Below, piece by piece: positions 57,916 through 64,000 of a stretch of 64,000 nucleotides of DNA. The stretch is from JAJTFW01 sp031411335. GTDB taxonomy: Bacteria; Bacteroidota; Bacteroidia; AKYH767-A; OLB10. How positions within the stretch are numbered: position 1 is the stretch's first letter; each line of letters opens with the position of its first letter. The DNA lies in assembly GCA_031411335.1 (NCBI GenBank), contig JANOAX010000059.1, positions 4,404-68,403 on the forward strand. Direction: 5' to 3'. The notes under the pieces are model-generated. The model ran no database searches. It saw only the letters and a list, made by a program, of their open reading frames with translations, and was not told the origin of the DNA. A program made the translations under genes and the position numbers.

Positions 57916-58046
57916 ATAATGCAATAGAAAAAATCTATTGCATTATTGATGTAGAAATCGCAAAAAGCGATTACACAACAGGATTATCCCTGACAAAAAC
58001 TTCGTATTCGTCAGCCCAAAGGGCAAATTATGCTATTGCATAATTT
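57916..58046. other. Cluster of five consecutive hairpins
   Basis: Five hairpins sit in 131 bp. 1: ATAATGCAATAGA/TCTATTGCATTAT (57916-57946, loop AAAAA). 2: AATCGC/GCGATT (57956-57972, loop AAAAA). 3: CTGAC/GTCAG (about 57990-58013). 4: GCCC/GGGC (58014-58024, loop AAA). 5: AAATTATGC/GCATAATTT (58025-58046, loop TATT). CTATTGCATTAT of hairpin 1 and CTATTGCATAAT in hairpin 5 differ by one base. The region lies 38 bp upstream of the DUF6029-like gene. Confidence 0.65.
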
Positions 58047-58083
58047 GGGATAAAGATATTTGCCCTATTTTAGCTCCTCCAAT

Positions 58084-59730
58084 ATGAAATCAATGTCAAT
58101 ACTGCCCATCCGCAAAGTAATCGGAACTGCAATCTTACTCTTCATCAGTTATCATGCACAATCTCAACAGGGGCTAGCTCCAAGTAATTTTTCGGGATAC
58201 TTTGAAGCCAACGGACAGTATTATCAAGCAGACTCTGCTATTGATGCTCCTGAAGTTCGCGAGAAATATCTCAACAACGGCTTTATGGTTTTAAATTACA
58301 ATAACGGGAATCTTTCTGCAGGAATTCGTTACGAGAGTTACTTGAATACACTCTTGGGTTTTGATCCTAGCTATAAAGGAAATGGTATTACGAATCGTTA
58401 TGTAAGTTATTCCAATGATTTTATTACTGTAACTGCAGGTAATTTTTACGAGCAGTTTGGAAGCGGATTAGTTTTTCGCTCCTATTGGGAACCCAATCTG
58501 GGATTAGATAATTCCTTAGATGGATTGAAAGTAGTTTTGCGCCCCAGAAATGGAATTACTTTTAAAGGAGTGATTGGTCGACAAAGAGATTTCTTCACCT
58601 ATCCTGAAAATGTGGTGAGAGGTATTGATGGCGAAATTCAAATTAACGATGCGCTAGAACAATTTGCGAATTCAAAACTTCGTATAGGCGTGGGCGGTAG
58701 TTTCGTAAGTAAGTATCAAAAAGACGACAAACCTTCATTAATCCTTCCTGAAAATGTGGGTGCCTATGGAGGAAGAATCAATCTGCGCTATGGAAAGCTT
58801 GCCTTTGATGCTGAATATGCTTACAAAATTAATGATCCATCTCAAGCCAATTTATTTACCTACAATACAGGTGAAGCTTTATTCACAAATCTAACTTACA
58901 CGCAAAAAGGGTTAGGAATTCGTTTAAGTGGAAAGCGCGTTTCCAATATGGATTACCGCAGCGACCGTAGTGTGACAGGAACACGTTTACAAATAAATTA
59001 TTTACCAGCGGTTAATCGTCAACAAACGTATCGTTTAGCGACGTTGTATCCATTTGCAACACAGTCGTTGGGTGAGATGGGTGGATCGTCTGAGATTTAT
59101 TACAACTTCAAACCGAAGTCGACGCTGGGGGGAGAATACGGAACTACCCTCATGATGAACTATGCCGCGGTGAGCGATATAGATCGTAAAAATTTAGATG
59201 ATACCTTAGGATACACTTCTGAGTTTTTCTCAGTAGGCGATGATCGTTATTATCAGGAAGTAACTTTTGAAGTGACTAAAAAAATATCCAAGAAAAGCAA
59301 AGTAATTGTAAGCTACCTCTATCAAATTTACGACCGCGAAAAAATCGAAGGAAAAGTAAATGAGAAACAAGTTACCTCCCATCTCGGCGTGATTGAATAC
59401 ACCTACAAGTTTAGTTCTACTAATAGCATTCGATTTGATGTTGAGCATTTGTCAACGGAGCAAGATCGAGGTAATTGGGCTATGTTTTTGGTGGAATTTA
59501 ATATGGCTCCTCACTGGACCCTCACCGCTTTCGACGAATGGAACTATGGCAATAAAGACAGCAAAAAGCAGTTTCATTATTACAATGGAAGTATCAATTA
59601 TGTAAAAGATGGAACACGCATTAGTCTGTCATGGGCACGTCAACGCGCGGGACTCCTTTGTGTAGGTGGTGTGTGTCGATTTGTTCCCGCGAGCAACGGA
59701 CTATCCCTTACTGTTTCCAGTAGATTCTAA
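58084..59730 (+). CDS. DUF6029-like outer-membrane beta-barrel protein
   Basis: A 548-residue protein that matches the DUF6029 pattern of Bacteroidota: signal peptide (SYHAQSQ), then NFSGYFEANGQYYQ, RNGITFKGVIGRQRDF (shown in part) and alternating amphipathic strands ending LSLTVSSRF, a porin-like terminus. Function unknown. I chose ATG 58084 (MKSMSILP) over an in-frame TTG 24 bp upstream. In many relatives I recall this family next to Omp28-like and TlpA-like genes, as here. Confidence 0.86.
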   Translation: MKSMSILPIRKVIGTAILLFISYHAQSQQGLAPSNFSGYFEANGQYYQADSAIDAPEVREKYLNNGFMVLNYNNGNLSAGIRYESYLNTLLGFDPSYKGNGITNRYVSYSNDFITVTAGNFYEQFGSGLVFRSYWEPNLGLDNSLDGLKVVLRPRNGITFKGVIGRQRDFFTYPENVVRGIDGEIQINDALEQFANSKLRIGVGGSFVSKYQKDDKPSLILPENVGAYGGRINLRYGKLAFDAEYAYKINDPSQANLFTYNTGEALFTNLTYTQKGLGIRLSGKRVSNMDYRSDRSVTGTRLQINYLPAVNRQQTYRLATLYPFATQSLGEMGGSSEIYYNFKPKSTLGGEYGTTLMMNYAAVSDIDRKNLDDTLGYTSEFFSVGDDRYYQEVTFEVTKKISKKSKVIVSYLYQIYDREKIEGKVNEKQVTSHLGVIEYTYKFSSTNSIRFDVEHLSTEQDRGNWAMFLVEFNMAPHWTLTAFDEWNYGNKDSKKQFHYYNGSINYVKDGTRISLSWARQRAGLLCVGGVCRFVPASNGLSLTVSSRF

Positions 59731-59762
59731 TTGCATATCCCAAAAAATTATCCTTACCTTTG
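59731..59762 (+). promoter_or_regulatory. Consensus Bacteroidota promoter
   Basis: TTG (59731-59733) and TACCTTTG (59755-59762) are separated by 21 bp, matching TTG-n19-21-TAnnTTTG. The start codon of the Omp28-like lipoprotein is 18 bp downstream of the -7 box. The TTG begins directly after the stop of the DUF6029-like gene. Confidence 0.55.
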
Positions 59763-59780
59763 AGTTAACAGCATATCAAC

Positions 59781-60626
59781 ATGAAAAAAATACAATTCAC
59801 ACTACTTCTTTTTGTAATCACGATTCTAACAGCTTGTGATAAAATAGAAGGACCTTACGGTGTTACAAATACAGGTGGACCTATTGGAGGAGACACCATC
59901 GTACAAAAAGTTTTATTAGAAGACTTCACTGGACATACCTGTCAAGCTTGTCCAAATGCACATAGAGAAGGAAAGCGTTTACATGATATTTATGATGAAC
60001 GATTAGTGGTGCTGGCAGTACATGCCGATTTTTGGGCAGCTCCTTATCCTCCAAACGCTCCTTTCTACACTTATGATTTTAGAAATGCTGTTTCCACTCA
60101 AATTGCAACCGACTTCAATGTTATTGGTCAACCATTCCCAAAAGGAATGGTTCAACGCATGTTAAATCCGGGCACAAGCGATCAATTAGTGCTGGATTGG
60201 GCTGGTTGGGAAAGTAAAATCGATCAGTGGATCAACACGGCTGCTAAAGCGGGACTTGAAATTACTCCTGGTTACAATAGCGGAAGTAATACCATGAGTG
60301 CTGAAGTAAAAGTGAAAGTGGTAAGTGATATCACCGATGGAGCTTATTTAGCCGTTTATTTCTCCGAAGACAGCATTGTGAAATGGCAAAAAGATGGAAG
60401 TATTAATGACTCTACCTACGTTCACAATCACGTATTACGCGGATCATTCAACGGAATGTTAGGCGAAGATTTAGGCGTAATTTCTGCCGGCGATGAAATC
60501 ATAAAAAATTATTCGACAGCGCTAGTCCCTTCGGATGTAGCGGTGAATCACGTTTACTTAGTTGCTATCTTAACAAACAGTCTTACGAAAGAAGTTATAC
60601 AAGTTGAGGAAGTGAAGTTGCAGTAA
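59781..60626 (+). CDS. Omp28-like thioredoxin-fold lipoprotein
   Basis: A 281-residue lipoprotein with lipobox LTAC. The N-terminal domain has a CQAC motif in DFTGHTCQACPNAHREG, aligning with the Omp28-like domain of the 55175 gene, and a further QPFPKGMV segment. The C-terminal half is a beta-sandwich-like region (about 175-281). The CxxC motif suggests thiol-redox or metal binding. It has no sorting domain and is probably anchored by lipid in the outer membrane. It forms the last gene of the Omp28/TlpA/DUF6029/Omp28 cluster. Confidence 0.85.
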   Translation: MKKIQFTLLLFVITILTACDKIEGPYGVTNTGGPIGGDTIVQKVLLEDFTGHTCQACPNAHREGKRLHDIYDERLVVLAVHADFWAAPYPPNAPFYTYDFRNAVSTQIATDFNVIGQPFPKGMVQRMLNPGTSDQLVLDWAGWESKIDQWINTAAKAGLEITPGYNSGSNTMSAEVKVKVVSDITDGAYLAVYFSEDSIVKWQKDGSINDSTYVHNHVLRGSFNGMLGEDLGVISAGDEIIKNYSTALVPSDVAVNHVYLVAILTNSLTKEVIQVEEVKLQ

Positions 60627-60628
60627 TT

Positions 60629-60802
60629 AGATGTTGGTTGTTGGATACTGGATTTTAGTTATTATTTTTAAAAATATTGGTTGCACGGCTTCGCGACTTG
60701 TGGTTAGACTATATTCGAAAGGTTTCGCAATTTGACATTTGTTGCAAGGCTTGGCGATTTGATCAGAACCACCAACATCCAAAGTCTAAAATCCAACATC
60801 TA
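60629..60802. repeat. Repeat-rich spacer with 10-bp inverted ends
   Basis: TAGATGTTGG (60629-60638) and CCAACATCTA (60793-60802) are perfect inverted ends; GGATTTTAG (60651-60659) and CTAAAATCC (60786-60794) form a second pair. Inside are three degenerate copies of a GCAAGGCTTCGCGATTTG-like word near 60683, 60715 and 60743. It encodes nothing. Confidence 0.6.
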
Positions 60803-60812
60803 TTAAATTTAA

Positions 60813-61241
60813 TTGAAACATCTATACTCTATAAATATCAACGCTAAATCAAACTTCTTGAAGCTTGTAGCTTGCGGCTTGCATCTTATTTTCCTTTCGA
60901 CGGGCTTAGCGGCACAAACTCAAGTTGACAGTTTACGGATGGCTACAAACGCAATGAAAATTCCAGCGTCTTCTATTTTAGGAAGATGGAATCCTGTTGA
61001 CACAAGTTTTAAAATGGTGGAATTTATAAAGCAAGATCCGTATGTAATGATAAAAGTAGATAGTCAACATGCAGGCTATACGTTCAACATAGAGAATGAC
61101 AGTGTTTTTGTGAATGGGGTTTTACCAAACTGGCCACCTTACGATTGTATTTTGAATTTAAAAGATGCGACTACACTTGAAATAAATTATTTCCAATACT
61201 TTTCTAAAGTACCACAAGTTGTAAAGTACAAAAAGGAATAA
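60813..61241 (+). CDS. Small secreted protein of unknown function
   Basis: A 142-residue protein I do not recognise. The frame has no early ATG: it begins at TTG 60813 or at a later in-frame TTG near 60856, either of which gives a signal peptide ending STGLAAQ. The region coding LKLVACGLHL is made of repeated GCTTG words. The mature part is about 105 residues, with a lipocalin- or beta-rich look (FKMVEFIKQDPYVMIKVD). It lies 47 bp upstream of the methyltransferase. Confidence 0.6.
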   Translation: MKHLYSININAKSNFLKLVACGLHLIFLSTGLAAQTQVDSLRMATNAMKIPASSILGRWNPVDTSFKMVEFIKQDPYVMIKVDSQHAGYTFNIENDSVFVNGVLPNWPPYDCILNLKDATTLEINYFQYFSKVPQVVKYKKE

Positions 61242-61288
61242 GTTCATATCTTTATTTCCAAATTCATCCATTGTAAAATTCGTTCACT

Positions 61289-61921
61289 ATGAATCCGCAC
61301 CAAGAAACGATTACCACTTGGAATAAAGTTGCACAACTTTATCAGGAAAAATTTATGGACTTGGAAATGTATAATGAAAGCTATGTTTTATTTTGTGCTG
61401 CCATTGAAAAGTCGAAGGCCTCCGTTTTAGAGATAGGCTGTGGTCCGGGAAATATTACCAAACAACTTTTGTCAATACGGAATGACTTTTCAATTCATGG
61501 AATTGATTTTTCTTCCAACATGATCGAGTTAGCTCAGAAAAATAATCCGACGGTACAATTTGAAGTGATGGATGCCCGCAACATTTTAAAACTAAACATA
61601 ACCTTTGATGGGATTATTGCTGGATTCTGTTTGCCTTATTTATCGGAGGAAGAAAGTCTAAAGTTGATTGCAGATGCATCGACTCTTTTAAACAACAACG
61701 GAATTCTTTATATAAGTTTTGTAGAAGGGGATCCGACGCGATCAGGATTTCATGCTAGTAGCACAGGAGATCGAACGTATTTTTATTATCATAAATTGAC
61801 TAACATAACAAATGGTTTTATAGATGCGGGATTTGAAAACCCTCGAGTGATTCATGTCAATTATGTAAATGCGAATTCAAAACAAGAAGTGCATACTATA
61901 CTTATAGCAAAGAAATTGTAG
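61289..61921 (+). CDS. Class I SAM-dependent methyltransferase
   Basis: A 210-residue cytoplasmic methyltransferase. SAM-binding motif I is VLEIGCGPGNITKQLL, the acidic motif II HGIDFSSNMIELAQ, and the motif IV region FDGIIAGFCLPYLS. Substrate cannot be predicted. The start ATG is clear. It lies 48 bp downstream of the small secreted protein gene. Confidence 0.92.
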   Translation: MNPHQETITTWNKVAQLYQEKFMDLEMYNESYVLFCAAIEKSKASVLEIGCGPGNITKQLLSIRNDFSIHGIDFSSNMIELAQKNNPTVQFEVMDARNILKLNITFDGIIAGFCLPYLSEEESLKLIADASTLLNNNGILYISFVEGDPTRSGFHASSTGDRTYFYYHKLTNITNGFIDAGFENPRVIHVNYVNANSKQEVHTILIAKKL

Positions 61922-62402
61922 TTGATATTAATGAGATCAATAATTAGAACTGACTTTTTTAACACTTGAGAAACTAGAGGACACAAGAGTTCACAAGAGA
62001 AAAACTGTATTTCAAAACTTCAACTCCTTTGAATAAAACGAAAAAAAATATTCGCCTCAAATTTCAATTAACAATTACATGTTCATTTCTTTGATGAAAA
62101 TAATTTGGAAATTCCAATACATGGTTTACATTTGTTTTCGAATTAAGCATTTTGTGAAGAGAGAATTTTTATAGAGAGCGAATAGCGACAACGGCAGGGA
62201 CAACTAAACCCTTATGTAAAAACTGCCAACGATGCTCAAAAAAATGAATACGGTATTAACAAGAAGGAATTAGGTGCCCTGCACCTATTCCCTCTTTATG
62301 GCTTTATAATCTGTCAGGACAGCATTATGAATCGGCTCCGACGTGCCTAAACGTTTCACAATAAATTTTTCTATAAAAACCTTTAAAAAATAAAAAACAC
62401 TT
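61922..62402. other. Gene-free spacer with one hairpin
   Basis: No credible frame is seen in 481 bp. A hairpin-like segment at about 62267-62293 (GGAATTAGGTG against CACCTATTCC with one bulge) is followed by CTCTTTATGG and may act as a terminator. The last 35 bp share the word ATAAAAACCTTTAAAA with the leader of the gene at 63604. Confidence 0.5.
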
Positions 62403-62852
62403 ATGAAAACATTTATATCCATCAACTTCAAAAAAATAATTTTCATCCTTGGAATCTTTGCCTTCCTCTCACTTGAATCTTACGCTCAAAATGCGGAACG
62501 AATTAAATTCGTATTTGGTACACGATCAAAACCTGCAGCCATTGGAGACGGATGTGATGGAGAAAAAGGATTATGCATTCGATTATTCAGCAGTTCAAAA
62601 ACTGTTGGAACTGGAGAAGGAATCGCTGAAGTGCAAACTGTCCGAGGTCAACTTCAACTGAATATCATAAGTGATACATCGCCAGCTGAAGAAAACGAAA
62701 ACATCTTTTATGTATACGAAGACAAAGTACTACCTCAAGAAATTGCCGAGCAATTAGGCTTTAGTAAAATTACCATTCGCAAAGGCGAATACCGTCTAGA
62801 CAAATCGAGAAATCGTTTGGGAACGGTAATGCTTAACGCCATCTTCCAATAA
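62403..62852 (+). CDS. Small secreted cysteine-motif protein, member 1
   Basis: A 149-residue exported protein (signal ending ESYAQN) of unknown function. The mature part carries GDGCDGEKGLCIRLF near the start and a C-terminal GEYRLDKSRN. The same layout, with different residues, occurs in the gene at 63604. Both lie in a cassette with a lipoprotein between them. The two cysteines could form a disulfide. A terminator follows. Confidence 0.75.
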   Translation: MKTFISINFKKIIFILGIFAFLSLESYAQNAERIKFVFGTRSKPAAIGDGCDGEKGLCIRLFSSSKTVGTGEGIAEVQTVRGQLQLNIISDTSPAEENENIFYVYEDKVLPQEIAEQLGFSKITIRKGEYRLDKSRNRLGTVMLNAIFQ

Positions 62853-62863
62853 CAAAAACCCCG

Positions 62864-62893
62864 AGCCGGTAAGCATTGAACCACTTACCGGCT
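62864..62893 (+). terminator. Stem-loop terminator
   Basis: AGCCGGTAAG (62864-62873) pairs perfectly with CTTACCGGCT (62884-62893) around a 10-base loop. The T tract is weak (TCTT). It lies 12 bp after the stop of the 62403 gene. Confidence 0.65.
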
Positions 62894-62914
62894 TCTTAAA
62901 AAGTTAAAAAATCT

Positions 62915-63562
62915 ATGCATAGCCACATCAACAAACTTCTTGTAATTACACTCACAGTATTCTCAAGCCTTTATATTAGCAGTTGTGCCTTCTTGGCCAA
63001 AACAGCAATGGGAATAAAAAAACCTAAAATAATGAATGAGAAACTTCATGCTAGGTATTTAAAAAAGATGAAAGTGCCTACTGATCAAGCATACCTAATT
63101 GATACAAATTACATGCATTTTTTAGAAATAAATGATACACTTCATTTTCGCGAGCAAAAGAAAAATCACTTCCAAGCTGTACAAGCGATTTATTATGGAC
63201 ATAACCAATTTCAAGAATCTTGGTTTATTAACTGCTATGCACCAGGATTTCCACATTTGAATTGGAACATTGAAAACAAGTTTGGCACATTCCCTCCAAT
63301 AACAGCGGCGCCTTTGGATTCCATATTAAGTTTCGATCGTTTGATTAACCATGCCTCACCATTCAAGAATCACGAGAAGCACAAAATTGGAAAATCCGAA
63401 CCCTATACTGTAGTATTCTTTTGGAATCGATTCATGAAAAAAGATAGCAAGCGACTACACAAAATTCTAATCGAAAATTTAAAGATGTGCCCAGAGCCTT
63501 ACCGAATTATTTACATCAACAACGACAACATATTTGCACAGTCTGAAATGGAATTTAAATAA
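62915..63562 (+). CDS. Putative lipoprotein of unknown function
   Basis: A 215-residue protein with a lipoprotein signal (SLYISSCAF). The mature part is rich in aromatic and basic residues (QKKNHFQAVQAIYYGHNQF, VVFFWNRFMKKDSKRL) and matches no family I know. It lies between the two cysteine-motif proteins and 63 bp after the 62403 gene. The C-terminus (RIIYINNDNIFAQS) resembles a small alpha/beta fold, but this is not secure. Confidence 0.65.
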   Translation: MHSHINKLLVITLTVFSSLYISSCAFLAKTAMGIKKPKIMNEKLHARYLKKMKVPTDQAYLIDTNYMHFLEINDTLHFREQKKNHFQAVQAIYYGHNQFQESWFINCYAPGFPHLNWNIENKFGTFPPITAAPLDSILSFDRLINHASPFKNHEKHKIGKSEPYTVVFFWNRFMKKDSKRLHKILIENLKMCPEPYRIIYINNDNIFAQSEMEFK

Positions 63563-63603
63563 ATTAAAACACAAAATAAATATAAACCTTTAAAACCCAT
63601 CTT

Positions 63604-64000
63604 ATGAAAAAAAACATTTTACTTCAACTCCTTTTTCTGCTTAGCTTTTCTTTTACATGTGTAGCACAAGCAGATCGACCAAAACCTATATTCAAAGTTA
63701 AGATTGCCTCTCCACGAAAAGATTGTGATGGAGGACTAAATTTTTGTGTAACTTATGATATCTACCACTTCAGACAAGTGGATGCAGGAATTACCTCTAC
63801 AGAAAATCAAATTCAATTTCATTTACTGCGAAGTACGATGAATGAAACTTTAGAAAAAGAATTGCTGCACCTTCTTCAATTCACTATTGAAGAAGAAACA
63901 CCTCTTCCTATGGATATTGTAAATAAAATTGGTTTGACAAGAGAAGTAACCATCATTCCCGGACGCTATCCCCTTGAAATTTCTGATGATTACATTTCCA
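63604..64000 (+). CDS. Small secreted cysteine-motif protein, member 2 (partial)
   Basis: Translation from ATG 63604 stays open to the window end (132 codons). Signal peptide (SFTCVAQA). The mature part has RKDCDGGLNFCVTYD, then PLPMDIVNKIGLTREVTI and GRYPLEISDDY, parallel to CDGEKGLCIRLF, LPQEIAEQLGFSKITI and GEYRLDKSRN of the 62403 protein. The leader word ATAAACCTTTAAAA is also shared. It is the second member of one family; its full length is unknown. Confidence 0.8.
   Translation, partial: MKKNILLQLLFLLSFSFTCVAQADRPKPIFKVKIASPRKDCDGGLNFCVTYDIYHFRQVDAGITSTENQIQFHLLRSTMNETLEKELLHLLQFTIEEETPLPMDIVNKIGLTREVTIIPGRYPLEISDDYIS

Overview
The window is AT-rich DNA from a member of the Bacteroidota. 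Four things support this. It carries sprA, the outer-membrane translocon of the type IX secretion system (T9SS), and about ten proteins ending in T9SS sorting domains. It has a SusC/SusD pair. Several families are typical of the phylum (Omp28-like, DUF6029-like, DUF6624-like, YtxJ-like, LytTR two-component pairs). Start codons lack Shine-Dalgarno sequences, and one promoter fits the TTG-n19-21-TAnnTTTG pattern. The genus cannot be fixed from the sequence.

Layout. 1-800: tRNA-Ser(GGA), an array of nested hairpins repeated at 45 bp, and a perfect 32-bp palindrome. 0.8-17 kb (+ strand): a large T9SS cargo protein, a SusC/SusD pair, a bacilliredoxin-like protein with an S41 peptidase-like protein, two LamG proteins (the second carries a PNGase F-like domain), and a delta-60 repeat protein. 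Next is a branched-chain aminotransferase. 18.2-25.4 kb (- strand): two giant secreted proteins, one with PA and LamG domains and one a vanadium haloperoxidase-like enzyme. They share the same C-terminal region. 25.5-34.3 kb (- strand): the core block ruvA-sprA-gcvH-vanZ-like. 34.3-50.3 kb: an accessory stretch with small palindromic elements, T9SS cargo, a CHRD-repeat protein divergent from a LytS/LytTR pair, a TonB-dependent receptor, a secreted alpha/beta hydrolase, and a run of small unknown genes on the - strand. 50.3-52.6 kb: maeB. 52.8-60.6 kb: more T9SS cargo and a cluster of Omp28-like, TlpA-like, DUF6029-like and Omp28-like genes. 60.8-64 kb: a small secreted protein, a methyltransferase, and a cassette of small secreted proteins that runs off the end.

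How the genes fit together. Most of the window encodes cell-surface biology: secretion (SprA), its cargo (glycan-binding, PNGase-like, hydrolase, haloperoxidase-like and repeat proteins), glycan or peptide uptake (SusCD, TonB receptor) and redox or surface proteins (TlpA, Omp28). Housekeeping genes (ilvE, ruvA, gcvH, maeB) are interspersed.

The most noteworthy signals beyond ordinary genes are these. An 18-bp palindrome interrupts a gene in frame and also sits inside a MITE-like element. There are two MITE-like elements with long terminal inverted repeats. A cluster of five hairpins lies upstream of the DUF6029-like gene. A pseudoknot-type spacer precedes a duplicated gene pair. A LamG-LamG-PNGase F-like fusion has one catalytic-site substitution. 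I see no CRISPR array, transposase, integrase or prophage.
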